Positions 19,499-28,470 of a stretch of 64,000 nucleotides of DNA are shown here, piece by piece. Below the pieces are notes generated by a model that saw only the letters and a list, made by a program, of their open reading frames with translations, was not told the origin of the DNA and ran no database searches. Position numbers and translations under genes: made by a program. This DNA comes from CAVTYH01 sp963738835. GTDB lineage: Bacteria; Planctomycetota; Planctomycetia; Pirellulales; JADZDJ01. Each line of letters starts with the position of its first letter. Positions within the stretch are counted from its first letter, which is position 1. The stretch spans positions 62,001 to 126,000 of the forward strand of contig CAVTYH010000005.1 of NCBI GenBank assembly GCA_963738835.1, in the 5' to 3' direction.

Positions 19499-20547
19499 AT
19501 GTCCAATTACGTCCGCGACACAATTCGAGCGCTGCAAGGTTACGTGCCCGGCGAACAGCCGCGCGGCGGGCAGGTGACCAAGCTCAACACGAACGAGAAT
19601 CCGTATCCCTCGTCGCCGGCGGTGCAGCGCGCGATCGGCCGCGCATCCAAGCGGGGTTGCAAAAGTATCCTGACCCGATGGCCGATGCGTTCCGCAACCG
19701 CGCCGCCGAGCTATTGGGCATCGAGCCGAATTGGATTTTGTGTGGCAACGGCAGCGACGATATTTTGACGATTGTCACCCGGGCTTTCGTAGGTCAAGGC
19801 GATCTGCTGCGGCTGCCGTATCCAAGCTACATCCTCTACAAGACGTTGGCGCAGCTGCAGGGAGCAAACGCCGAAGAGATTCATTTTCAAAAAGATTGGT
19901 CGCTCGGCGAGGACTTTGCTAAACCGCAAGCGCGGTTGAAGCTTGCGTTTTTGCCGAATCCGAATAGTCCCTCGGGGACAATGATTTCGCCGGCGTGGAT
20001 TCGAGAAATCGCCACTGCCCTGCCCTGTCCTTTGGTTGTAGACGAAGCGTATGTCGATTTCGCAGACACGAATTGCATCGCCCTGGTGAAAGAAACCGAC
20101 AAGGTGTTGGTGACCCGTTCGTTGAGCAAATCGTACGCCCTGGCCGGATTGCGGTTCGGTTACATCGTGGCCCAGCCACACATCATCGAGCAACTCGTGA
20201 AAGTAAAGGATTCATACAATTGCGATGCCCTTTCGATCGCTGGCGCCACGGCCGCGATCGATGATCAGACGTGGCTGGCCGAGAACCGCAAGAAAATCCT
20301 GGCCAGCCGGGAAAAGCTGGCTACAGGCATGCGGGCACTTGGCTTCGCCACGGTCGAATCGCAGGCCAATTTCGTATGGAACCCTCATCCGAAGGTGCCG
20401 GTCAAACCACTGTACGAACAATTGAAGGCGACCGGCGTGCTGGTGCGATACATGGATTATCGCGGCTGGGGCGATGGGCTAAGAATTTCCGTCGGCACCG
20501 ACGAGCAGATTGAAAGCTGTTTGTCGCTACTGCGCGGTATGATGTAG
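19499..20547 (+). CDS. hisC: Histidinol-phosphate aminotransferase, one frameshift
   Basis: A PLP enzyme that transaminates imidazole acetol phosphate to histidinol phosphate. MSNYVRDTIRALQGYVPGEQ and KLNTNENPYPSSPAVQ are in the first frame. From IQAGLQKYPDPMADAFR onward the second frame is used, with the shift near 19630-19650. Later landmarks are CGNGSDDIL, FLPNPNSPSGT, VVDEAYVDFA (cofactor Asp) and the Schiff-base lysine in TRSLSKSYALAGLRFGY. About 349 residues, the usual length. An alternative ATG at 19478 is in frame. hisB follows 78 bases downstream. Confidence 0.88.
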
Positions 20548-20625
20548 TCGGGAGAAGGTGCCAGGGTGGCTAGGTGCCTTTGGCCATTCAGACACCCGGG
20601 CACTAAGACACTCAGACACCAAACC

Positions 20626-21219
20626 ATGCCTCGTACCGCCAGCATCGATCGCAAGACCGCCGAAACGCAAATCCGCGTCGAGCTCAATCTCGACGGATCG
20701 GGCCAAAGCCAGATTGCCACCGGCGTTGGCTTCTTCGACCACATGTTGACGCTCTTGGCCAAGCATGCGGCGATCGATTTGAACATCAAAGCGAAGGGAG
20801 ATTTGCACGTCGATCAGCACCACACGGTGGAAGACGTGGGAATCGCCTTCGGCCAGGCGCTCAAACAAGCGCTCGGCGACAAAGCCGGCATCCGCCGCTA
20901 TGGCCATTTCACATTGCCGATGGAAGAGACGCTGGTGACAACGGCGCTTGATCTGAGCGGCCGCTATGCGATGGTATTTCAGGTTACGTTCCCCGTGCCG
21001 AAGACCGGCGATTTCGACAATGAACTGGTCGAAGATTTTTGGCAAGCCACCGCCGCCAACGCTTTGATGAATTTGCACGTGCTGTTGCACCACGGCCGCA
21101 ACAGCCATCACATCAGCGAAGCCGTCTTCAAAGCCACCGCCCGCGCTTTGCGAATGGCCGTGGAAAACGACCCACGCATGCCTGGCGTACCGAGCACGAA
21201 GGGGACGCTGAGCGGCTAG
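20626..21219 (+). CDS. hisB: Imidazoleglycerol-phosphate dehydratase
   Basis: 197 residues from the ATG at 20626, the length of the monofunctional enzyme. It dehydrates IGP to imidazole acetol phosphate using two manganese ions. Metal-binding His clusters are visible in GFFDHMLTLLAKH, DQHHTVEDVG and HHGRNSHHISEAVFK. Open frame exists upstream, but the sequence there is a spacer phrase rather than coding. It ends just before a hairpin and an IS630-type element. Confidence 0.94.
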   Translation: MPRTASIDRKTAETQIRVELNLDGSGQSQIATGVGFFDHMLTLLAKHAAIDLNIKAKGDLHVDQHHTVEDVGIAFGQALKQALGDKAGIRRYGHFTLPMEETLVTTALDLSGRYAMVFQVTFPVPKTGDFDNELVEDFWQATAANALMNLHVLLHHGRNSHHISEAVFKATARALRMAVENDPRMPGVPSTKGTLSG

Positions 21220-21241
21220 AGCGCTTCCACCGAGGCTCTAG
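21216..21241 (+). terminator. Weak hairpin at the end of hisB
   Basis: CTAGAGC (21216-21222) pairs perfectly with GCTCTAG (21235-21241) across a 12-base loop. It overlaps the hisB stop codon. No T-run follows, so termination is only a possibility. It may instead belong to the left edge of the adjoining insertion element. Confidence 0.3.
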
Positions 21242-21291
21242 CGCCCTCTAGGCGAACTGGTTAAGCTGGGGCCATCTCAAGGAGGTGGTCG

Positions 21292-21639
21292 ATGGAAGCT
21301 TACACGAAGGAGTTTCGTAGCCAAGTGCTGGCTGCGTGCGATGCGAATGTAGGGACTCAAGCCGTGGCGTTGCGGTTTGGCGTCTCCGAATCTTGGGTCC
21401 GACGGATTAAGCAGCACCGTCGCGAGAAAGGTCAGATTGCCGCGAAGACGACGCGTGACCGCAAGCCCAAGTGGCAAGCTTGGGCCGAGTGGTTGTTAGC
21501 CAAGATCGACGCGCGGCCGGACATTTATCTACGTGAACTGCAAGCCGACCTGAAAGCGGAACGGGGCCAAGAAGTGTGCCTGCAAACGATCTGCAACGCT
21601 TGCGCTGCGCTGGAACGAACGCGAAAAAAAAGACGCTGA
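21292..21639 (+). CDS. IS630-type transposase, N-terminal HTH part
   Basis: 115 residues (MEAYTKEFRSQVLAACDANV on) with a helix-turn-helix (ALRFGVSESWVRRIKQHRRE, about 25-45) that would bind the element ends. A GGAGG box lies just upstream of the ATG. The frame ends in TRKKRR at the A8 run. Continuing the same protein requires a shift into the frame reading KKKTLIASEQE. Confidence 0.75.
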   Translation: MEAYTKEFRSQVLAACDANVGTQAVALRFGVSESWVRRIKQHRREKGQIAAKTTRDRKPKWQAWAEWLLAKIDARPDIYLRELQADLKAERGQEVCLQTICNACAALERTRKKRR

Positions 21640-21723
21640 TCGCCTCCGAGCAGGAACGTCCTGACGTGGCGGATCGGCGTCTGGAGTGGCGCGGCGTCCC
21701 AAGCGGCGATCGATCCACGCCAG

Positions 21724-22149
21724 GTGGTCTTCATCGACGAAACCTGGGCCAAAACCAACATGACCCGCATCTATGGCCGGTCGCCGCAAGGTGCGCGCCT
21801 GACCGAAAAGACACCCTCGGGGCGCTGGCAAACGACGACCTTTCTCGGAGCCTTGCGGGCCGAAGGTTTTGTGGCCCCGCTGACGGTGGATGGCGCCATG
21901 AACGGCTCCCTCTTTCTCGCGTGGATCAAACAACACTTAGCGCCCACGCTCCGGCCGGGCGACATCGTGGTGATGGACAATCTATCCAGCCACAAAGTGA
22001 AGGGGGTGCGGCAAGCCATCGAAGCCGCCGGCGCTGAACTACGTTATCTGCCACCCTACTCGCCCGACCTCAACCCCATTGAGCTGGCATTTTCAAAACT
22101 GAAGAAGCTGCTCCGCGACGGCGCAGAGCGCACCGTCGATAAGCTTTGA
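21724..22149 (+). CDS. IS630-type transposase, catalytic DDE part
   Basis: About 140 residues with all three acidic catalytic positions: VVFIDETWAKTNM (first Asp), VVMDNLSSHK (second Asp) and SPDLNPIELAFSKLK (Glu). The natural N-terminal end is upstream, at about AIDPRQVVFIDETW. The TGA stop at 22147 interrupts a frame that stays open for another 28 codons, so this is a truncated product unless read through. Confidence 0.75.
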   Translation: MVFIDETWAKTNMTRIYGRSPQGARLTEKTPSGRWQTTTFLGALRAEGFVAPLTVDGAMNGSLFLAWIKQHLAPTLRPGDIVVMDNLSSHKVKGVRQAIEAAGAELRYLPPYSPDLNPIELAFSKLKKLLRDGAERTVDKL

Positions 22150-22297
22150 GAACTTTGTGGCCGCATTCTGGAAGAGTTCAACGAAACCGAATGCCGCCGC
22201 TACTTCCGGCACTGCGGATACCGCTATACGTAAAATGGAACTGCACTAACGACTGTAGATTCGCAATGTGCTCGTCCAACGACGGAGCCGCTTGCGA

Positions 22298-23618
22298 TCA
22301 CTCGTCGACGTCGGTTTCCAGAAACCGCGCGAGTTTGTGGAAATCGGACTCGCGGTCGATGTAACGGACCACGGTGACCAGTGTTTGAGGATTTACCAAC
22401 TGTTCGAAGGGAACATAGACGAGCTCAAGCTGCCCTTTGCAGGATACCAGCACGCCGTCGAGCCGCTGTTCGACCAGTGCGCGGTACGCGCCCACGCCCA
22501 ATTGGCTGCCCAACATCACGTCGAAGGCATGTGGCCTGGCACAACGGGCTTCATAGCCAAGTTGCAGCCCGATGACACGGCGTTCTTTGCTGGTCTGCTT
22601 TTTGTATTCGTCGGCCACATAGCGTGCCAACCGGCGGTTCAAATTCACCTGCGCAACGGAGATATGCCCGTGCTGATCGCGCGGAATGTCTTTCAGATAT
22701 TCCGACGGCAGGAATTCGGCCAAACCTTCAGCGATGACGATGACGCCGTACTGCTTGCCTTCCTTTTCCTCACGGACGCGCATCATTTTGACGATGTGTT
22801 TAACGACCGCCTCGACATTCATGATTTTGCGACTCGTCTTCTCACCGGTTTTTTCGTCGACGCCGTCTTCGCTCGCGGCAAAGGGACCTTGAATGTCTTC
22901 CACGCTGATCACCAAACTCGCCTCACCGGCAATGGCCGCACCGTAGGCCAGCCAACCGGCGCTGCGGCCCATGGTTTCGGCCAGATAGTACATCCGCGTG
23001 GCTTCGGCATCGTGCAGCAAATTGCGAATTTCGCCGGCCAGTGTATCAACCGCCGTAAAATAGCCGAACGTGAAATCGATGCCGGTGTAATCGTTGTCGA
23101 TCGTCTTCGGCAAATGGACGATCGGTATTTTTTTCGAACCCGGCGGCAACCGATCCTGAAATAACTTCAGCTTGTTGGCGGTCTTCAGCGTGTCGTCACC
23201 GCCGATCGAGATCAGCGCATCGACGCCTAGCGAGCACAACGCCTCGTAAACCGTGCGCAGCGGCTTCGATTTTTGTGGATCGTTCAAATCATCAGGATGC
23301 GAAACGTCCTTGCCAGGATTCGTTCGGGCCGTGCCGATCAAAATACCCTGCGAGCTGCGCAGTGCGCCGCATCATGCGGGGAGTAATGACGATGTAATCT
23401 TGGCCTGCCCCTTCGCGCATCGGATGGTCTGGCCCGAATTTCGCAAGACCCGAATAGCCGTGCATAATGCCCAGCATTTCGATGCCGTTTCGCATGAACG
23501 AATCGGCGGTGGCGGAAATCACGGCGTTAGCAGCCGGCGCCGGACCTCCGGCAAACAAAACGGCGGCGCGGCGAATTGGGCTTTCCGCGTGCGGCGGATG
23601 AGAAAGCGACGTCTGCAT
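22298..23618 (-). CDS. pfp: Pyrophosphate-type 6-phosphofructokinase, one frameshift
   Basis: It phosphorylates fructose 6-phosphate. The ATG at 23618 has a GGGAG box. The N-terminal part VLFAGGPAPAANAVISATAD is in one frame. After AQLAG, a 1-base insertion near 23340 moves to ILIGTARTNPGKDV. The phosphoryl-donor motif reads ISIGGDDTLKTAN and the substrate motif reads LPKTIDNDYTG. Family knowledge: GGDD with PKTIDND marks pyrophosphate-dependent enzymes, while ATP enzymes have GGDG and PGTIDND. About 440 residues. The shift is probably a sequence error. Confidence 0.85.
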
Positions 23619-23708
23619 AACCAACTCCCAGCATTACGGGTAACGCCAACAGTATATTGTGCCACTGGGAGTGCGGCTAGCGGTCGTCGTGGGCTAAAAA
23701 ATCGCCGC

Positions 23709-25052
23709 TCATATTAGAAATGTGCGCTCGACAAACGTAGTGTCGATCCGGCATTCGTGGAATGCCGAATGGCCCAGAATTTCCTTGTGCAGCGGCACGG
23801 TCGTTTTAATTCCCTCGACGCGCAGCTCGGCCAAGGCGCGTTGCATGGTTTCGATGGCCTCGGCGCGCGAGGGCTGATGCACGATCAGCTTGCCAATCAT
23901 CGAATCGTAATACGGTGAGACCATGTAGCCGGAAAACGCGTGCGAATCCCACCTCACTCCAAAGCCGCCGGGCGCGACGAGCCGTTCGATCTTGCCTGGG
24001 CAGGGCTGGAAATTCCGCTTCGGGTCTTCGGCATTAACGCGGCATTCCAAGGCGGCGCCGCGCTGCACCACATCGTCTTGGGTGAACCACAGCGGCTCGC
24101 CCGAAGCGATGCGGATTTGGGCTTTGATCAAATCGATGCCTGTGACCATTTCGGTTACGGGATGCTCGACCTGAATGCGCGCGTTCACTTCGATAAAAAA
24201 GAAGTGGCCGCTTTGATCGACAATGAATTCCACCGTGCCGGCATTGGTGTAACCGGCGGTTTTGATCAGCCTCACCGCCGATTCGCAAATGGCTTTGCGG
24301 GCTTCGGGCGTGAGATGCGCCGCGGGACTCTCTTCAATCAGCTTTTGGTGCCGGCGCTGCGTAGAACATTCGCGCTCGAATAAGTGGACGGCGTTGCCGT
24401 GATGATCGGCGAGGACTTGCACTTCGACGTGCCGTGGGCGTTCGATGTAGCGTTCCAGGTAAATGCCGGCATTGCCGAACGCGGCTTCGGCTTCGGTGGC
24501 TGCTTGTTGCAAGGCACTTTTGAGGGCCAAATCGTTGGCGGCCACGCGCATGCCGCGCCCACCACCGCCGGCCGTGGCTTTGATCAGCACCGGAAAGCCA
24601 ATTTCGTGGGCCAGCCGCACCGCTTCCTTTTCGTTAGGTATCAGCCCTTCGCTGCCTGGCACAACCGGGACATTGGCTGCACGGGCAATTCCGCGGGCAG
24701 TATTTTTGTCGCCCAGCTTAGCCATCGCTTCCGGCGTCGGGCCGATGAAGTCGATGTTGCAACTGCGGCAGATTTCGTTGAAGTGGGCATTCTCAGACAG
24801 AAAGCCGTAACCAGGATGAATGGCCTGCACGTTGCCGATTTCTGCGGCGCTAATCACGCGATCGATTTTCAAATAGCTCTCGGCGGCTTTTGGCGGTCCA
24901 ACACAATAGGCTTCGTCGGCCAGGTCGAGATAAATCGCGCCGCGATCTGCTTCGCTGAAGATGGCCACCGTTTCAATACCCAGTTCGCGGCAGGCGCGGA
25001 CAATCCGCAGCGCAATTTCACCACGATTGGCCACCAAAATGCGTTTGAACAT
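23709..25052 (-). CDS. accC: Acetyl-CoA carboxylase, biotin carboxylase subunit
   Basis: 447 residues from the ATG at 25052 (MFKRILVANRGEIALRIVRA). It carboxylates the biotin on AccB using ATP and bicarbonate, at the entry to fatty-acid synthesis. It has the full ATP-grasp layout: GFLSENAHF, a Gly-rich loop TAGGGGRGMRVA, ECSTQRRHQKLIEE, FFIEVNARIQVEHPVTEMVT and the C-terminal domain. The frame is intact. accB lies immediately upstream on the same strand, 88 bases away. Confidence 0.95.
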   Translation of the reverse strand: MFKRILVANRGEIALRIVRACRELGIETVAIFSEADRGAIYLDLADEAYCVGPPKAAESYLKIDRVISAAEIGNVQAIHPGYGFLSENAHFNEICRSCNIDFIGPTPEAMAKLGDKNTARGIARAANVPVVPGSEGLIPNEKEAVRLAHEIGFPVLIKATAGGGGRGMRVAANDLALKSALQQAATEAEAAFGNAGIYLERYIERPRHVEVQVLADHHGNAVHLFERECSTQRRHQKLIEESPAAHLTPEARKAICESAVRLIKTAGYTNAGTVEFIVDQSGHFFFIEVNARIQVEHPVTEMVTGIDLIKAQIRIASGEPLWFTQDDVVQRGAALECRVNAEDPKRNFQPCPGKIERLVAPGGFGVRWDSHAFSGYMVSPYYDSMIGKLIVHQPSRAEAIETMQRALAELRVEGIKTTVPLHKEILGHSAFHECRIDTTFVERTFLI

Positions 25053-25067
25053 GGGATGGAGCGACAA

Positions 25068-25139
25068 GCAACTAGCAACTAGCCAAACAATGAACTGCTA
25101 AGCAGTTCCATCTTCTGCTAATTGCTAGTCGCTAGTTGC
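25068..25139. repeat. Inverted repeat in the accB-accC spacer
   Basis: GCAACTAGCAACTAGC (25068-25083) and GCTAGTCGCTAGTTGC (25124-25139) pair with one mismatch around a 40-base loop that holds its own AACTGCTAAGCAGTT palindrome. It would form a branched hairpin in the accBC mRNA, between the two reading frames. Confidence 0.65.
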
Positions 25140-25140
25140 C

Positions 25141-25629
25141 TTATTTTCGCGTGTCGATTTTGAACAGCGGTTGGCCGAATTCCACCGGGGCGCCGTTTTC
25201 CACCAGCACCGCCGCCACCCGGCCGGAGATTTCCGCCGGGATTTCGTTGAACACTTTCATGGCTTCGATAATGCACACAATCGTTTCCGGTCCCACATGG
25301 TCGCCGACTTTGACGAATGGCGGCGTATCGGGGCTCGACGCAACGTAGAAAGTACCAACCATCGGACTTTTGATGACGGCCAAATCGCTGCCCGCGGGTG
25401 CGGCCGCACTTTTTGCTTCAACGGTTGGCGGACTGGCTGGCACCGATTGATAAACCGCTGGCGAGCCGCCCGTCATGACCATTGGCTCTGCGCCGCGGCG
25501 AATCCGCACGCGCTGGTCTCCCTGGCGCAAATCGATTTCTGCCAGATCATGCTCCTTCATCATCTCGACCAGGCGGCGAACCTTCTTCACATCGAAAATG
25601 TCGCCAGCCCCGGGTCCCGGATTCGACAT
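25141..25629 (-). CDS. accB: Acetyl-CoA carboxylase, biotin carboxyl carrier protein
   Basis: 162 residues from the ATG at 25629, preceded by GGAGAGG. The N-terminal domain FDVKKVRRLVEMMKEHDLAE and an Ala/Pro-rich linker are typical of BCCP. The C-terminal biotinyl domain carries the biotinylation lysine in IIEAMKVFNEI, with SPMVGTFYVASSPD before it. It precedes accC in an operon. The frame reads open further upstream, but that part is not BCCP-like. Confidence 0.94.
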   Translation of the reverse strand: MSNPGPGAGDIFDVKKVRRLVEMMKEHDLAEIDLRQGDQRVRIRRGAEPMVMTGGSPAVYQSVPASPPTVEAKSAAAPAGSDLAVIKSPMVGTFYVASSPDTPPFVKVGDHVGPETIVCIIEAMKVFNEIPAEISGRVAAVLVENGAPVEFGQPLFKIDTRK

Positions 25630-25877
25630 AGGAGCGCCTCTCCACGAAACGATTGAGATAGCCAGATTTTGGGAAAGCGTGCTGGTTGGTGACGCCGTTC
25701 TCGCCCCGTGCGAAGCCCCTGGCGAGCGGCGGACGAATGTCAACACAACTCCATACATGCGTTTGAGTTTGGGCGGATTCTACAGCCACCGCGATAATGG
25801 GTCAAGCCGCTTAGAACCGCCGCTGGCCTGCGAATTCGGCAGTCGATCCTCAGGCCGTCGATCGCTACATTGAAATT

Positions 25878-26663
25878 ATGGACACGCACCACGTTAATCA
25901 ACTGGCCCAGCGCTTATCGAACGGCGAAATCTCGTTGGAGTCGTTTCTTTGTGAACTAACGAAACCGAAGACCGCGGATTTGGAGGAAGCCCAGCTTGAT
26001 CTCGATCGCCGCCGGCGTTGCGGCTATCCGGAGGTAGTTTACGGCGAAGGAAAGACGGTGGCTACGCTCGAAAAGATTTTCGAGCGCATGCTGGCCGAAC
26101 GAATCAATGTGCTGGCGACGCGGATCGCAGCCGACAAAGCGGCGGCACTGAAACAGCGATTTCCGAACGCCAACTACAACGAAGTTGGTCGCACACTGCG
26201 GATCCACGCCGAAAACTCGCCGACGGAAAAAACTCCATCGCTGCATCGCAAACCAAGCGTGGCGATTGTCACGGCGGGAACTTCCGATTTGCCAGTGGCC
26301 GAAGAAGCCCGCGAAACGCTCGCCTGGATGGGCATCGAGGCCATCATGGTGCAAGATGTAGGCGTTGCGGGTCCTCATCGGCTGCCAGAACGATTGCCTC
26401 TGCTGCAAGAAGCCGATGCGGTGGTTGTGGTGGCTGGAATGGAGGGCGCGCTGCCCAGTGTTGTGGGCGGATATGTGGCCTGTCCGGTGATTGGCGTGCC
26501 AACCAGCGTCGGCTACGGCGCCAGTTGCGGCGGATTGGCGGCGCTGCTCAGCATGCTCAACAGCTGCGCGGCAAACGTCACTGTGGTGAATGTCGATGCC
26601 GGATTCAAAGGGGGCTATGTCGCCGGACTGATTGCTCAGCACGCGGCCGCACGATCGGTATAA
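25878..26663 (+). CDS. larB: LarB: pyridinium-3,5-biscarboxylic acid mononucleotide synthase
   Basis: 261 residues. LarB carboxylates and hydrolyses nicotinic acid adenine dinucleotide in making the nickel-pincer nucleotide cofactor. The N-terminal part has RRRRCGYPEVVYGEGKTVAT. The C-terminal part is a PurE-like domain: VAIVTAGTSDLPVAEEA, VVVVAGMEGALPSVVGGYV and PTSVGYGASCGGLAALLSML with the catalytic-region Cys. larC and larE are not in the window. It is divergent from accB across 248 bases. Confidence 0.9.
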   Translation: MDTHHVNQLAQRLSNGEISLESFLCELTKPKTADLEEAQLDLDRRRRCGYPEVVYGEGKTVATLEKIFERMLAERINVLATRIAADKAAALKQRFPNANYNEVGRTLRIHAENSPTEKTPSLHRKPSVAIVTAGTSDLPVAEEARETLAWMGIEAIMVQDVGVAGPHRLPERLPLLQEADAVVVVAGMEGALPSVVGGYVACPVIGVPTSVGYGASCGGLAALLSMLNSCAANVTVVNVDAGFKGGYVAGLIAQHAAARSV

Positions 26664-26673
26664 TCGTTGCTGG

Positions 26674-26696
26674 CAAATCGCAAGAGTGGCGATTTG
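26674..26696 (+). terminator. Hairpin after larB
   Basis: CAAATCGC and GCGATTTG form a perfect 8-base stem around AAGAGTG, starting 11 bases after the larB stop. It is followed by TATTTCGCATTT rather than an unbroken T-run, so it may be a weak intrinsic terminator or an mRNA-stabilising hairpin. Confidence 0.45.
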
Positions 26697-26823
26697 TATT
26701 TCGCATTTCGGCGATTTTGCTACATACTTGGGTGGCGGCTGAAATAGCTCGCAGCGCCATGTCGAATTTGCCGCTCAGCGGGCTACCGCGTTTCATCATC
26801 GATCAATTTTTGCGATATCTCCG

Positions 26824-27678
26824 ATGCCAGCCCCGCCAGTTCCGCGATTGCCCGCTCGATCTCCCGACAGCCACAAGGGAACTTTTGGCCATGCGCTCTT
26901 GGTCGGCGGATCACGCGGCATGGCGGGCTCCATTTCGCTATCGGGATTGGGCGCCCTGCGCAGTGGCTCTGGGCTGGTCACCGTTTGCACACCGGAAATT
27001 TGCCAGCTAGTGGTTGCAGGATATGAACCGTCTTACATGACAGTTCCGCTGCCGTGCGATGATCAGGGTCGGCTCGCCAAGGCCGCACATCGTCGCATCG
27101 CCGAACTGGCTGCCAAATGCACCGCGGTTGGATGCGGCCCGGGCATGCAGCTAACGCCGGATGTCGATTATTTAGTGGGACGAATGTTTTTCGAATTCGC
27201 TCAGCCGATGGTGGTCGATGCCGATGCCCTGAACGCACTGGCCACGCAGCCCGATCTGTTCGCGCGACACGCCGGCCCCCGCATTGTCACGCCGCATCCC
27301 GGAGAATTTGCGCGGCTGGTTGGCATTCCAAAACTGATTCCCGACGAACGTGAAGACCGGGCCCGCGATTTTGCCATTCGCGGCCAGATTATCGTCGTGC
27401 TCAAAGGTCACCGCACAATCGTGACCGACGGGCGCGAACTCTACGAAAACACAACGGGCAACCCCGGCATGGCCACCGGCGGTTGCGGTGATGTGCTGAC
27501 GGGAATTATTACCGCACTGCTCGGCCAAGGCTTATCGCCATTCAGCGCCGCGCAGCTCGGGGTCTTCGTCCACGGATTAGCTGGCGACTTGGCAGCCGAG
27601 GTGCTCGGTCAAACCTCGCTCATCGCCAGCGACCTGATTCGATTTCTGCCCGAAGCATTCAAGCGCTGCAGCGATTAG
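26824..27678 (+). CDS. nnrD: ADP/ATP-dependent NAD(P)H-hydrate dehydratase
   Basis: 284 residues of the ribokinase-like YjeF C-terminal (carbohydrate kinase) family. It repairs hydrated NAD(P)H. Landmarks are HKGTFGHALLVGGSRGMAGS, VVDADALNAL, IVTPHPGEFARL, IIVVLKGHRTIV and the nucleotide/catalytic loop NPGMATGGCGDVLTGII. The YjeF N-terminal epimerase domain is absent, so this is a stand-alone dehydratase. It may form a unit with larB, 160 bases upstream, although a hairpin separates them. Confidence 0.9.
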   Translation: MPAPPVPRLPARSPDSHKGTFGHALLVGGSRGMAGSISLSGLGALRSGSGLVTVCTPEICQLVVAGYEPSYMTVPLPCDDQGRLAKAAHRRIAELAAKCTAVGCGPGMQLTPDVDYLVGRMFFEFAQPMVVDADALNALATQPDLFARHAGPRIVTPHPGEFARLVGIPKLIPDEREDRARDFAIRGQIIVVLKGHRTIVTDGRELYENTTGNPGMATGGCGDVLTGIITALLGQGLSPFSAAQLGVFVHGLAGDLAAEVLGQTSLIASDLIRFLPEAFKRCSD

Positions 27679-27706
27679 CAAGACTAGAAGCCACCGCTAC
27701 ATCCAA

Positions 27707-28192
27707 CTACCAGTAATAGCACGACCCAAACGGCACGAATGATGGCGCGTAGTAGGTCGGGTACGAGTAGTAAATGGGCGTGTAATTCGAGTAATAGTAC
27801 GGCGCCGGATAATAATTGGCGTAGTACCGCGGATAGTACGAGTAGTAATTGGGCCGATATGCGTAGTACGGCCGAAAGGCATAGTTCGGTCGGTAAGCGT
27901 AGTAGGGCCGATAGCCCGCGTACCAACCACGTCCGTACCAGCCTCCGCCACCGTACCAACCGCCGCCGTAAAATCCTCGGCCACCCCAATGCACGGGCTC
28001 AATGCTGGTCCGCTGCCGATCATTGGAATTGAATTCGGCGGTGCGAACGGGGGCATCCATGGGGCCAATCGTCGTTTGCACCGCGAAGCGTGCGGGCACA
28101 CCACCTTCAGCCCTGGCAGAATTAGTGTTCGCAAGGAGCCCGGCAACACCCGTCGCGAGAATCCATCCACCACCTAACATCCACTTCGACAT
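27707..28192 (-). CDS. Secreted Gly/Tyr/Pro-rich repeat protein
   Basis: About 161 residues from the ATG at 28192, with a near-perfect AGGAGGT ribosome binding site. A signal peptide (to about residue 30, NSARAE) is followed by a short ordinary segment. Next comes a Gly/Trp/Tyr tract (GGGWYGGGGWYGRGWYAG) and then repeats of the unit Y-R-P-x-Y-A (YRPYYAYRPNYAFRPYYAYR). The final part is almost entirely Tyr, Pro, Ser and Asn, and ends in CYYW. It is likely an exported, surface-associated or cross-linkable protein. The exact role is unknown. Confidence 0.75.
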   Translation of the reverse strand: MSKWMLGGGWILATGVAGLLANTNSARAEGGVPARFAVQTTIGPMDAPVRTAEFNSNDRQRTSIEPVHWGGRGFYGGGWYGGGGWYGRGWYAGYRPYYAYRPNYAFRPYYAYRPNYYSYYPRYYANYYPAPYYYSNYTPIYYSYPTYYAPSFVPFGSCYYW

Positions 28193-28387
28193 AATGCACC
28201 TCCTATACAGCGCCGCTCTAGAAACGGCGCATGGCAATTAAATGCGGCTGCCTAAATCATTCTACCGGTACCGCAGGAAAAAACTAGCCATTTCGACCGA
28301 GCTCGGCCCAACCGGTGTGGCTGAGTTCGTAGTTGCGCATAATGTCTTGTGGTATAAACCGAGGGAGAGGTCTTCCAAACCGTCGCC

Positions 28388-28412
28388 AAGCCCAGGGGTA
28401 ACCCCTGGGCTT
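28388..28412. repeat. AAGCCCAGGGG palindrome, copy 2
   Basis: AAGCCCAGGGGT and ACCCCTGGGCTT form a perfect 12-base palindrome with an A between the arms. It lies in the divergent spacer upstream of tatC. Same family as 2762, 30982 and 31242, but without the TTGCAA centre. Confidence 0.8.
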
Positions 28413-28470
28413 GCTTGTCAAAAGTGCTTTTGACGCAAGCGGCCGCCAGACGTGGTGGGTCGCGTAAAAA

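Larger units (their letters stand above)
21292..22233 (+). mobile_element. Decayed IS630-type insertion element
   Basis: About 940 bases encode an IS630/Tc1-like transposase in pieces. The order is: an N-terminal helix-turn-helix frame; an A8 run (21624-21631) where such elements often use ribosomal frameshifting, leading into KKKTLIASEQERPDVADRR; a further shift near 21700; and a DDE catalytic domain. The catalytic frame hits TGA at 22147-22149, where family members usually have Trp. It then stays open through ELCGRILEEFNETECRRYF to TAA at 22231. So the copy carries at least one extra frameshift and one nonsense codon. I could not find clear terminal inverted repeats or a TA duplication. It lies between the convergent hisB and phosphofructokinase genes. 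Confidence 0.8.

Noticed and set aside
22147..22233. Selenocysteine or other recoding of the TGA in the transposase
   Set aside because: Family members have an ordinary Trp codon there and no recoding structure is visible. A point mutation or base error is simpler.
22268..23164. 298-codon plus-strand frame opposite the phosphofructokinase
   Set aside because: The minus strand carries the GGDDT and PKTIDND motifs and full PFK similarity. The plus frame has no recognisable domain.
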